NCBI GenBank assembly: GCA_965218935.1
Contig: CBDCMH010000002.1
Coordinates: forward strand, 1-64,000
Direction: 5' to 3'
From: JADFOI01 sp965218935
Lineage (GTDB): Bacteria > Acidobacteriota > UBA6911 > RPQK01 > JADFOI01
Length of the DNA: 64,000 bases
Under the pieces are notes generated by a model. That model saw only the letters and a program-made list of their open reading frames with translations, was not told where the DNA came from and did not search any database. The stretch's first letter is position 1; every line of letters begins with the position of its first letter. Below, piece after piece: positions 17,969-26,561 of this stretch. The translations under genes were made by a program, and so were the position numbers.

Positions 17969-19075
17969 ATGAGTTTTAACAAATCTCGTATGGGTCTGTG
18001 TGCGCTTCTGATGGCCGTGCTGTTCACTACAGCGGCCTTCTCCATTGATTATTCCTCCAGTCTCAAAGCGGGTAAGGCTGAACTCCAATCGGCCGGACCA
18101 CTGGCCTTTGGGCCGGAAGGAATTCTCTTTGTCGGCGATTCCATGGGAGCGGCAATTTTCGCTCTAGCCACAGAGGACACGGCCTCCGGTGCCCCTGGTC
18201 AGGTCGACATCTCAGGAATCAACGAAAAGGTGGCTGCACTGCTGGGAACCTCGGCCGATCAAATCCTCATTAACGATGTGGCTGTAAATCCGACCTCGAA
18301 GAGGGTCTACCTGTCGGTCTCTCGTGGCCGGGGTCCGGACGCCATCCCCTTGATCCTACATGTCAACGCTTCCGGCAAGATTGAGGAGTTCTCCCTGGAT
18401 AACGTGAAACACGCCAGGGTTGCTCTCCCCAATGCTCCTGGCCCGGACGCCAAGGATCGCCGAGGCAGGAGTCTTCGGCTGGAGGCCATCACCGACCTGG
18501 CCTTTGTCGATGACAGGGTCTTTGTCGCGGGACTTTCCAATGAGGAATTCTCCTCCAAGCTGCACTCCCTCCCTTTTCCCTTTGAAGAGGCCGGCAATGG
18601 AACCAGCGTAGAGATCTATCATGGCAACCACGGCCGTTTCGAAACCAACGCCCCGGTGCGCACTTTCGTCTCCTACGAGATCGAGAAGGAACCCTACATC
18701 CTGGCAGCATACACTTGCACGCCCCTGGTGAAATTTCCTGTCTCCTCCCTTACAGCCGGCGCCAAGGTTTTGGGCACCACCATTGCGGAACTGGGTAATC
18801 GAAACCGCCCTCTGGATATGATCACCTATGAACAGGGTGGATCCCGTTTCATTCTGATGAATAACAGCAGCCGTGGTGTCATGAAGATTACCGCCGAAAA
18901 TCTCGAGAGCTACGAGGGGATTACCGAGCCTTCGGATATTCGAGGCGTGCCCTATGAGACCATCGATCACCTCAAAGGTGTGCAGCAACTGGACCGTTGG
19001 GATAAGACCAGCGCCCTGATCTTGGTCAGCTCCGACAACGGCTCACTGGATCTCAAGACGATTGCGCTTCCTTAA
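17969..19075 (+). CDS. Exported beta-propeller-like protein, function unknown
   Basis: The start MSFNKSRMG is set by a GGAGA site eight bases upstream. A signal peptide (LCALLMAVLFTTAAFS) is followed by about 350 residues of strand-rich sequence with SMP-30/propeller-like blocks (LAFGPEGILFVGDSMGAAIFAL, DVAVNPTSKRVYLSVSRG, ITDLAFVDDRVFVAGLSNEEF). No catalytic motif is recognised. The gene after it follows with no gap and is also exported, so the pair probably acts together in the periplasm. Confidence 0.7.
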   Translation: MSFNKSRMGLCALLMAVLFTTAAFSIDYSSSLKAGKAELQSAGPLAFGPEGILFVGDSMGAAIFALATEDTASGAPGQVDISGINEKVAALLGTSADQILINDVAVNPTSKRVYLSVSRGRGPDAIPLILHVNASGKIEEFSLDNVKHARVALPNAPGPDAKDRRGRSLRLEAITDLAFVDDRVFVAGLSNEEFSSKLHSLPFPFEEAGNGTSVEIYHGNHGRFETNAPVRTFVSYEIEKEPYILAAYTCTPLVKFPVSSLTAGAKVLGTTIAELGNRNRPLDMITYEQGGSRFILMNNSSRGVMKITAENLESYEGITEPSDIRGVPYETIDHLKGVQQLDRWDKTSALILVSSDNGSLDLKTIALP

Positions 19076-19076
19076 G

Positions 19077-20227
19077 GTGAGATCAATCGGGAGACTCTTT
19101 GTGGGGGGGGGATCCTCGCCCTCACAATTCTCTCCGCCTCTGGGCTTCCCGGCGCCATCGCCATCCAATTGGAGAGCCAGCAAAGCGCCCATCCGATCTT
19201 TAAAGTCGTGGGTTGGGATCAGATCGGGCAGATCAGCACTCAGGCCGTCCGTTTCGGAACGGATCAGTGGCAGGCCCTCTTTGCTGTTTATGTCGATTCC
19301 GGCTCCCCTGACGAGGCTCTTCCCCCCATTCTTGGCTCTTACAGAATCGAAGGTGAGGCCCTGATTTTTCAGCCCCGGTTTCCTCTGCAACCGGGTCTGC
19401 GTTACCGGGCCGTTTTTACATCGGCTCCTGAACCCATCACCCTTTCGTTTGATATTCCCAAATCGGAAGCCACTGTCTCCACCACCGTCGAGCATGTGTA
19501 TCCTTCCACAGACCGACTACCCGAGAACCAGCTCAAGTTCTATCTTCATTTCTCAGCTCCCATGAGTCGCGGCGAGGCCTATAGGCGAATTCATTTGCTC
19601 GACGGGCGGGGGGACCCCGTCGATTTACCCTTCTTGGAACTGGATGAGGAACTATGGGACCGTGAGGGAAAGCGACTGACACTCCTTTTCGATCCGGGAC
19701 GGATCAAAAGGGATCTCGTGCCTCATGAAGAAGTGAGAGTTCCCATCAAGGAAGGAGAAACCTATACCCTGGTCATCGACCGCGATTGGCGTGACGCCCA
19801 GGGAAGGTCCCTTAGGGAAGATTTCAAGAAATCCTTCTCAGTGTTGCCGGCCGATCGGGAAACTCCCGATCCCAAGAGCTGGCTCATCACCGCACCACGG
19901 GCTGGGAGCCTTCAGCCTCTCTCGGTTGAGTTCCCCGAGTCCATGGATCATGGATTGATCTCCCGTTTGCTGGAGATCATAGACTCCCAGGGAGACTTTG
20001 TTGAAGGATCGGTCCGGGTCGATGGCAACGAGACTCGCTGGCAGTTCACTCCCCGTGAGCGCTGGAGGGCAGGTGATTACTCCCTTTCGGTGGATACCAC
20101 TCTGGAAGATCTTGCCGGCAACAGGATCGATCGTCCCTTCGAGGTGGATGTTTTCGAACGGGTTGATCAACGGATCGAGACAACAACGGTATCCCTACCA
20201 TTCAAGGTTCTCCCCGGCGGAAGATAA
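19077..20227 (+). CDS. Exported Ig-like/SbsA-type domain protein, apparent frameshift in a G-tract
   Basis: The body (from 19112 on) has strand-rich Ig-like repeats (FYLHFSAPMSRGEAYRRIHLLDGRG, WQFTPRERWRAGDYSLSVDTTLEDLAGNRIDRPF), as in SbsA-like Ig domains. In this frame no normal start precedes a clear signal peptide (ILALTILSASGLPGAIA). A GTG at 19077, two bases after the previous stop, reads RSIGRLFVGGG in another frame up to a run of nine G (19103-19111). One extra G would join the two into a perfect signal peptide. As sequenced, translation could begin only at TTG 19169, without export. Its end overlaps the convergent gene by 33 bases. Confidence 0.6.
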
Positions 20228-21214
20228 CAGAAGGGCCAGGGTCGCCCAGCTCGAAGTGGAGATGTGTTGGGCATAGCTTCGCGCTCCGGGAGGCCGGGTT
20301 GTCTCAGGCCAACCGCCCGCGGGGAGCTGCGTCTGAAGAAGGTAATTCCGGCCCTGTTCGATCAACTCTTCCATCTGGGGACGATCTCTCACGGAAAGCA
20401 GCGCCAGTAAAACGACTGCCGTATCAAAGGGTTCAGAAGGTGAATTCCGGTAGGGTCCCCATCCTCCGTCGCTGGCCTGCCCCCCCAGAATCAGCTCCAG
20501 ACACTCGCCAACCTTGGACCCTGCTCTTGGATTCGAGCGATCCTCTAGAGCGGACACTACTGCGGCCGCATCGAGTGTACTGCTCACCTTTGTTTCGAGT
20601 AACCAGTCATCGGCCCGGGAAATCGCTGTGACAAATCGAGAGGGATCGGCTTTTTCCAGAGTTTTTCGCACCATATAGGTGGCCAGGGCAGTTCCGTAGG
20701 TCACCGGAGATCCCACAACCGCTTCAGCGTCGACCTGCCAGGATCCATCTTCTCTTTGATCAGGTAAAAGCAATTCCGCCGCCTGGACGAGTATCTCCCG
20801 ATCCTCGATCAAACCGGCCTCAAAGGCCTCCATCAGAGAAGCTGCAAACTGAATCCGGGCCAGCCTCTTATCACCAAAGCCTGGTTCGCCCCGATTGTCG
20901 TCCCATTCCAGCGGCCGAGCAAGCCACTGGGTGGTCTCGGTAAGAGACGCCTCCGGCACAGCATAGGAAAGTCGTTGAGCCGTATAGAGAACTCGTGCGC
21001 CGTCTCCGTTGTTATGACAGGAGAAGCAGTGGTTTTCTCTGGACCAGAGAGGGACTTCATTGGCCAGATAAGCGAGGGCACGGGTTTCCGGAGAGGGACC
21101 CGTATTTCCTTCCCTTTGAGAAGCAGAGTCCTGGCCGCCCAGAGGCACTTGCCGTGCCACCGAAAACCAGACCCCCAACAGAAGAAGCAATCCTGCAAAT
21201 CGTCGAGGGGTCAA
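20195..21214 (-). CDS. Exported cyclase-fold (alpha/alpha toroid) protein with a CxxCH motif
   Basis: The 339-aa product begins at TTG (21214) behind a gagagg ribosome-binding site; the nearby ATG is closed by a stop. It has a signal-like segment (FAGLLLLLGVWFSVA), then CFSCHNNGD near residue 63, a single c-type haem-binding motif. Squalene/terpene-cyclase-like repeats follow (QREDGSWQVD, ASDGGWGPY, LPAGGWPET). The usual cyclase DxDD motif is not seen, so it is more likely a binding or scaffold protein than a terpene cyclase. Confidence 0.75.
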   Translation of the reverse strand: MTPRRFAGLLLLLGVWFSVARQVPLGGQDSASQREGNTGPSPETRALAYLANEVPLWSRENHCFSCHNNGDGARVLYTAQRLSYAVPEASLTETTQWLARPLEWDDNRGEPGFGDKRLARIQFAASLMEAFEAGLIEDREILVQAAELLLPDQREDGSWQVDAEAVVGSPVTYGTALATYMVRKTLEKADPSRFVTAISRADDWLLETKVSSTLDAAAVVSALEDRSNPRAGSKVGECLELILGGQASDGGWGPYRNSPSEPFDTAVVLLALLSVRDRPQMEELIEQGRNYLLQTQLPAGGWPETTRPPGARSYAQHISTSSWATLALLLSSAGENLEW

Positions 21215-21448
21215 CTTTTCATCCTCTCTTTCGCAGCGAGTATAATGTCCCGCGCAATCTATCAGCTTTCCAGCATTGGAGGAACCTTTCCTTCCTCACA
21301 TCTTGGCAAAAAAGTGCCTTGTGGCCGTGCTCAGATATGGTTCAGGCTTGAAGAGAGACCGGCACCAACGAAAAGCATCCAATCACACGACTGCACGAAC
21401 TCACGAGCTCACGAAATGGGGCAGGGGTCTGAGGTAATAATAGGGCTC

Positions 21449-22753
21449 ATGACGGCCCTGAACCTCATCTCTTTCTTGGGACTGTTTGTGCTGGGCGCCC
21501 TGGCCTGGGTTGTGGGCGGTCTGCAGCGACCGGTGGCCTGGCGTACCGTGATCGGCTCCGGGTTGTTGATGCTGGCCCTAGGCGTAGTGGTCTTTCTGCT
21601 GCCACCCACCCGCCTGCTTCTCTTGGCTGTGAACGAACTTGTGGTTGCCCTGTTGGGAGCCAGCCGCGTAGGAGCTGAATTCCTCTTCGGACCGCTGGTA
21701 CTCAATCCGGGTGAGAGCACCGCAGCGGGAGAGCCTTCAGTGGGATTCATCCTGGCGGCTCAGGTGCTGCCGGCGGTGATTTTCTTTACCGCAGTGATGG
21801 CAACCTTTTACCACCTGGGACTCATCCAACCTGTGATCCGACTGTTCGCACGGTTCTTCAAAAAGACCCTGGACCTCTCCGGAGCAGAGGCCTTGGCTGG
21901 ATCTGCAAACATCTTCGTCGGCATTGAATCAGCCACCACAGTCCTGCCCTATTTGGCTGGAATGACTCGCTCCGAGCTTTTAACCCTTCTCACCTGCGCC
22001 ATGTCCACCGTAGCCTCAACCACGCTGGCCCTTTACGTCTTCTTTCTCACGGGCTCTTTTCCCCAAATCGCCGGGCATCTCATCTCGGCCTCGGTTCTTT
22101 CCATTCCGGCGGCCGTTCTGGTCTCTAAACTCATCCTTCCAGAGACAGGACAGCCCCAGACGTTGGGCGCTTTGCCACCCATCACTGAGTCCCAGCGCCA
22201 CGGCAACACCATGGCCGCCCTGAGCGCGGGTTCCTGGGATGGTCTGAGGCTGGCGGCGGGCATCGCTACCCTTTTGATTGCCATCCTGGGCACGGTCGGA
22301 ATCCTGGATCTGGCGCTGGGCAAGCTGGCCTCGCCACTGGATGAGTGGTTGGGCGGGCCTCTGAGTCTCGAGCTGATCCTGGGCTGGCTCTTTACCCCGT
22401 TGGCCTGGCTGCTGGGCCTGGCAAGCGCTGATCTTCAGCAGGCCTCCCAGCTTCTCGGCCAACGGATTATTCTCACCGAGGTGGTGGCCTACCAACAACT
22501 GGGAGAGATGGCCTCCACCCAGGCCGTTTCGGCCAGGTCCTTGCTGGTGCTCTCCTACGCCTTGTGCGGCTTTGCCCATGTGGCATCGGTGGGGATTTTC
22601 GTGGGAGGCATTGCTGCCCTGGTCCCCTCTCGTAGAGACGACCTCACCTCACTGGCCTTTCGAGCGTTGGCAGGCTCCACTCTGGCCACTCTAATGACCG
22701 GCGCTCTGGCTGGACTCTTCTACCACGGACAGCAGGGAATCCTGGGACTCTAG
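21449..22753 (+). CDS. Concentrative nucleoside transporter (CNT/NupC family)
   Basis: From MTALNLISF the 434-aa membrane protein shows the CNT arrangement: three N-terminal helices, a gate domain, and the signature GSANIFVGIESATTVLPYLAGMTRSEL. A second half has SADLQQASQLLGQRIILTEVVAY and CGFAHVASVGIFVGGIAAL. CNT proteins import nucleosides with Na+ or H+. An in-frame ATG at 21416 lies upstream; 21449 is favoured because the hydrophobic first helix begins there. Confidence 0.88.
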   Translation: MTALNLISFLGLFVLGALAWVVGGLQRPVAWRTVIGSGLLMLALGVVVFLLPPTRLLLLAVNELVVALLGASRVGAEFLFGPLVLNPGESTAAGEPSVGFILAAQVLPAVIFFTAVMATFYHLGLIQPVIRLFARFFKKTLDLSGAEALAGSANIFVGIESATTVLPYLAGMTRSELLTLLTCAMSTVASTTLALYVFFLTGSFPQIAGHLISASVLSIPAAVLVSKLILPETGQPQTLGALPPITESQRHGNTMAALSAGSWDGLRLAAGIATLLIAILGTVGILDLALGKLASPLDEWLGGPLSLELILGWLFTPLAWLLGLASADLQQASQLLGQRIILTEVVAYQQLGEMASTQAVSARSLLVLSYALCGFAHVASVGIFVGGIAALVPSRRDDLTSLAFRALAGSTLATLMTGALAGLFYHGQQGILGL

Positions 22754-22832
22754 TATTCTCGCCTTCAGGAGCAGTTTCAGTGGGAGGTGAGAGAAAAACC
22801 ACTTGAGAATGATCGTTCTATGCCACAAACTA

Positions 22833-23062
22833 AGTGCCTCGCTCCATAAATACGATGATGTTTGCTGATGGGGCTTGCGAGGCGAGATCAAGGAGCAAGG
22901 AGAAGGCGATGCAGGGACATCGGCGACGACGAGCGACGCAGAGGTCCCCCGCAACACCCATCAGCCCGAAGGGTGGCGGCGGGACGGCATCGATTTCTTT
23001 GTCGCGAACTCGACGCCGTCGCGCTCGCCACAAACGTCACCGTATTTATGGAAAGAGACACT
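22833..23062. repeat. 230-bp MITE-like element with about 31-bp inverted ends
   Basis: The left end reads agtgcctcgctccataaata then cgatgatgtttg (22833-22864). The right end (23031-23062) is its inverted, slightly diverged copy ending in gagacact. The interior has no credible gene. Shortened copies lie at 15992-16055 and 49268-49315. The element abuts the ribosome-binding site region of the next gene, so it may carry its promoter. Confidence 0.75.
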
Positions 23063-23088
23063 AGGGCCATCCACAAAAGGAGGAGAGG

Positions 23089-24354
23089 ATGATATCTACG
23101 CCTTCAAGAAACCTGTTTTTACTGGCCACTTTTCTGCTGACCGGCCTGATCAGCTGCAATCAGGCTTCGGAAACGGCAATACAGCAACCCTCCGCAGGCG
23201 CTGTCTCTTCTGTACGCCCGGTTAATGACAGGCCATTGCCGGAACCCTATGCCACCGAGAGTACCCGCAACCGGTCAACGGTGATTGAGCGCCCCGACGG
23301 GGCACAACTCCATCTTCCGGAGGGATTCCAAGTCCGTGAATACGCCCCTGATTTCACCTTCCAGCGCCCCAGGTTTATGGTCCTGGGACCCAGCAATGAA
23401 ATCCTGGTTTCCGATTCTCACGATGAAGGGAGTGTTTACGTCCTGCAGGATACGAACGAGGATGGGGTCGCTGAAAAGCGAAGTACCCTGATGGAAGAAA
23501 TGTACCGCCCCTATGGCATCGCCTTCTGGAAAGATTATGTGTATGTGGCCGGCACCACTGAGATCAAGCGATGGGAATACAATCCCTCCACCATGACGGT
23601 TTCCGGCCAGGGTGAAACCATCGTCTCATGGCCCCAATTTGAGAGTGGCCATTGGACCCGGACTCTGGCCTTCAATCAGGAGGGGACGAAGATGTTTGTC
23701 AGCATCGGATCCAGGTCCAATGTGGATGCCGGTGAAGACCCCCGGCGGGCAGCCATTAATGTTTACAATCCTGACGGTACTGGACATGAGCTTTATGCGG
23801 AAGGACTGCGCAATGCGGTGGGCATGGATTTTTATCCCGGCACCCAGGAACTGTGGGTAACCGTTCAAGAACGCGATGCGCTGGGAGATGACCTGGTTCC
23901 CGACTATTTCACCTCGGTGCACGAAGGGGAGTTTTTTGGATGGCCTTACGCTTATATCGGGCCCCATGAAGACCCCCGGCGCCAGGAGGAGAGACCTGAG
24001 TTGGTGGAAATAACCCGTTACCCGGATGTTCTCTTCCCCGCCCACTGCGGGATGCTGGACATCGAGTTCTACACGGCCTCCTCGTTCCCGGAAAAATACC
24101 AGGGTGGGGCGTTTCTGGCTTGCCACGGATCCTGGAACCGCTCCAAACGGATCGGGTACAGGGTCGACTTCGTGCCTTTCGAAGACGGTAAACCCACTTC
24201 GGGACCCGAGGAATTTCTCAGCGGTTGGATGTTGGGCCCGGAGAAAGAAGAGGTCTGGGGGCGGCCTGTCGGGATCCTTCAACTCCCCGACGGTTCACTT
24301 CTGATCTCGGATGACGGCGGGAAAAAGATCTGGCGGGTTTACTACAGCGGATAA
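23089..24354 (+). CDS. PQQ-dependent sugar dehydrogenase-like lipoprotein (sorbosone dehydrogenase family)
   Basis: The 421-aa product has a lipoprotein signal ending in GLISC (Cys about residue 21). It then shows the six-bladed propeller pattern of soluble PQQ sugar/sorbosone dehydrogenases: LPEGFQVREYAPDF, RPYGIAFWKDYVYVAG, MFVSIGSRSN, GLRNAVGMDFYPGTQELWVTVQERD, FFGWPYAYIG, and a C-terminal GSLLISDDGGKKIWRVYY. Oxidation of a sugar or aldose with PQQ is the likely reaction. An AAAGGAGGAGAGG site precedes the ATG, immediately after a MITE-like repeat. Confidence 0.85.
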   Translation: MISTPSRNLFLLATFLLTGLISCNQASETAIQQPSAGAVSSVRPVNDRPLPEPYATESTRNRSTVIERPDGAQLHLPEGFQVREYAPDFTFQRPRFMVLGPSNEILVSDSHDEGSVYVLQDTNEDGVAEKRSTLMEEMYRPYGIAFWKDYVYVAGTTEIKRWEYNPSTMTVSGQGETIVSWPQFESGHWTRTLAFNQEGTKMFVSIGSRSNVDAGEDPRRAAINVYNPDGTGHELYAEGLRNAVGMDFYPGTQELWVTVQERDALGDDLVPDYFTSVHEGEFFGWPYAYIGPHEDPRRQEERPELVEITRYPDVLFPAHCGMLDIEFYTASSFPEKYQGGAFLACHGSWNRSKRIGYRVDFVPFEDGKPTSGPEEFLSGWMLGPEKEEVWGRPVGILQLPDGSLLISDDGGKKIWRVYYSG

Positions 24355-24389
24355 TCGGTGATGCCCTGCCGGGACGACCACGCAGGCTG

Positions 24390-24746
24390 TCAATTGCGGG
24401 TATATTCCCCTCCAAACCGAACCACACAAACTTTTCGGATGGCGCTGGTTACCACCCGGTTGCCAAACTCCAGATGCAGGCCGCAAGCGGCCACAATATC
24501 CAGCTTGATGGCACTTCCACCCCAGGTACAGCCGGCAATGGTCGTCCTCAGCGGGGAGAGACCTTCGTTGTCAAACCATCCACCCGAGATGGAATAGAGA
24601 TCGCCCTCGAGTACACGGATGGAGTAGGTGGAGTTGCGGGTGGTCACCACCACCCAATCTCCGAAACTGAGCTCCTCTTTGCGGACTTCCTTCAGCCGTC
24701 CTGCTTGCTTGGTGATGGTTGCAAGAGTGCGATCTAAACCGGCCAT
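24390..24746 (-). CDS. Conserved small protein of unknown function
   Basis: The 118-aa protein carries a compact, motif-rich C-terminal half (YSIRVLEGDLYSISGGWFD, TTIAGCTWGGSAIKLDIVAACG, FGNRVVTSAIRKV) that looks conserved. It has no membrane segment or signal. The first 40 residues are helical and charged. Its biochemical role is unknown, and it stands alone between two plus-strand features. Confidence 0.6.
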   Translation of the reverse strand: MAGLDRTLATITKQAGRLKEVRKEELSFGDWVVVTTRNSTYSIRVLEGDLYSISGGWFDNEGLSPLRTTIAGCTWGGSAIKLDIVAACGLHLEFGNRVVTSAIRKVCVVRFGGEYTRN

Positions 24747-24993
24747 TTTCTCTGTTTCCTCTATTCTCCCTTGGGTCAGATTTTTACATTTTGCATAGCG
24801 AAACGCAATGGGTCAATGAGTTACAGGATCCTCCTCGCGGGTCCCGGATAATAGCCGGGGTATTGAACGTTCTTGAAACGCCCCAGAGCCTCCCTGATGT
24901 TCTCACCCACCGCGCCACCCCCTTGGACACGTGTCCCCTGACCACCCTCGAAGTATATCTTCGTACTCTGTGAGGAATATCACCGGGCCTTTC
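24747..24993. other. Gene-free spacer
   Basis: This stretch between two minus-strand small genes holds no convincing gene; short open frames have no ribosome-binding site or protein-like composition. Confidence 0.4.
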
Positions 24994-25350
24994 CTAGAAC
25001 GGCTTGAGGTTGGCAAGAGAGGCGGCAACTCCGGCCAGCAGCACTGAACCCCACCACAGAACCTTTCCCGATTGTGGAACTCGCTTGGCGAAAACCATCA
25101 GAACAGCAAAAAGAAGCCAAATCAGTAGTTTGAAGAGGATCCATCCCGGCCAGGGCCAGCCCAGTTGCAGCAGGCCCAACAGACCGAATCCTCCCATAAA
25201 AACCATCAACAATCCGATGCCGTTGGTGATTCCTGCGAGTTTCCTCCAGCGGGAATCCTCTACAACGCCAAGAACGATCAACCCCCCTAAAGACACCAGG
25301 ATCATAAAGACTCCAGTCAGGTGAAGGATCTTGAAGAAAGAATAGGACAT
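24994..25350 (-). CDS. Small four-helix membrane protein, function unknown
   Basis: At 118 aa it is almost entirely hydrophobic with four membrane helices (ILHLTGVFMILVSLGGLIVLG, GIGLLMVFMGGFGLLGLLQLG, WILFKLLIWLLFAVLMVFA, VLWWGSVLLAGVAASLA). A conserved-looking His lies in helix 1. This resembles small acidobacterial membrane proteins with no known role. A GGAG-type ribosome-binding site precedes the ATG. Confidence 0.7.
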   Translation of the reverse strand: MSYSFFKILHLTGVFMILVSLGGLIVLGVVEDSRWRKLAGITNGIGLLMVFMGGFGLLGLLQLGWPWPGWILFKLLIWLLFAVLMVFAKRVPQSGKVLWWGSVLLAGVAASLANLKPF

Positions 25351-25550
25351 CGTTAGGCTCCTTTCCCGTGTCTACTGTACTGAGGATAGCCGATGAAGAG
25401 TGGGAGTCAAATGATCAATCAGAAGGCAATGCCCCTTGCTACTGGGTTTCAACAACTTAACCACGCAGATCCCCGCATATTCCCGCAAAAAACTACACTT
25501 TCTGCACCCTATACGCACCCTGTAACGACCATTTTTCAGGAGCAATCTAA

Positions 25551-25859
25551 ATGATGATCCTCCAACTCGACGACAACTACAGAATTGTGTCAGACGAGCA
25601 CAATTTCATCCTCCAAAGAAAGTCGGATCCAAAAAAGAATCCCAGGAAAGGCAAGAAGGCTAAGGCGGTCACTAGCCAGTGGAAAAACCTCGGGTACTGG
25701 AAGGATTTTTCTCAAGTGCTGTCCTCTTACACCAGAGAGGTCTTAAGAAGGGAGATGGGTAAAACGACCCTTAAAGCTCTATCTCGTGATCTCAGAACTC
25801 TCAGGCAAGCTATCGAACGAATTGGGCAACAGTGCGTGACCCTCTGGGGGAAGAATTGA
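25551..25859 (+). CDS. Small basic protein, possibly phage-related
   Basis: The 102-aa protein starts LQLDDNYRIVSDEHNFILQRKSD, followed by a Lys-rich linker and WKNLGYWKDFSQVLSSYTREVL. This recalls small DUF5405-like proteins of phages, in which a start of this kind precedes a Trp/Gly strand. An AGGAGCAATCTAA spacer precedes the ATG. The resemblance is by eye, so the phage link is tentative. Confidence 0.5.
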   Translation: MMILQLDDNYRIVSDEHNFILQRKSDPKKNPRKGKKAKAVTSQWKNLGYWKDFSQVLSSYTREVLRREMGKTTLKALSRDLRTLRQAIERIGQQCVTLWGKN

Positions 25860-26070
25860 GCGGGCGCAACAGAAAAACGGCTTCGCCTTGCTTACCTTCA
25901 GCTATGGAGGGGGCATAAAGACCCCTCTACTGTGGGGCCCAGTTGGAGTTAGAGGAGACCTCCGGGCACGCACACTTCCCAATTTTCACGGCGAGGCCGT
26001 AACCTGGCTGGAATTGACGGGCGGTTTGACCTTTAGCTTCTAGCGGAACTCACTTAGTTCGTGAACAAAA

Positions 26071-26127
26071 GAAAGGACAGTCCGGTGAACCGCCGTTTTG
26101 CGGCAGCGAAACGCCGGTTCTCCTTTC
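26071..26127. other. Structured hairpin in a gene-free stretch (25860-26247)
   Basis: gaaagga (26071-26077) pairs with tcctttc (26121-26127). Inside, aaccgccgttt (26088-26098) pairs with aaacgccggtt (26109-26119) with one mismatch around a 10-base loop. The rest of 25860-26247 contains a smaller gagggg/cccctc hairpin but no gene. It could be part of a small RNA or a repeat; no known family is recognised. Confidence 0.4.
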
Positions 26128-26247
26128 CTCTGTGATATCGAAATTCTCAGCTGGTCATCCAACTAAGGAGTGTGAATGTAATGATTGGTGCTTTGGCCTC
26201 ACTCATTCAAGGAAGCCGGGTCACGCCGGCGTACAAAGGGAGACAGC

Positions 26248-26521
26248 ATGATGGACTCAAAAGACATGAAGCTTGGAGCCTATGCGGGTCTGGCCGGAGG
26301 TATGATCTTCGGAGCAATGATGGCAATCATGGGGACGCTCCCCATGATTGGCATGATGGTGGGAGATCCATCGGCCCAGACCGGTTTTCTCATCCACCTG
26401 GTCATTAGTGCCGTGATCGGTGTCTCCTTTTCGACTCTCTTCCGCCGTTTTGTCCACGACGCAAGCAGTGCTTTGGGCTATGGCCTCCTATACGGTGGAG
26501 CTTGGTGGCTTCTAGGACCAC
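26248..26521 (+). pseudogene. Membrane protein truncated by IS3 insertion
   Basis: The frame from ATG 26248 (AGGGAGACAGC just upstream) encodes a Met/Gly-rich membrane protein of at least three helices (YAGLAGGMIFGAMMAIMGTLPMIGMMV, LIHLVISAVIGVSFSTLF, GLLYGGAWWLLGPLY). At 26522 it runs into the end of the IS3 copy and stops 44 bases later inside the IS. The 3' part is lost. Family not recognised beyond small acidobacterial membrane proteins. Confidence 0.7.
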
Positions 26522-26561
26522 TGTACGTCTTCAGCGAGAATGGGACATTTGGGGTTCCAAG

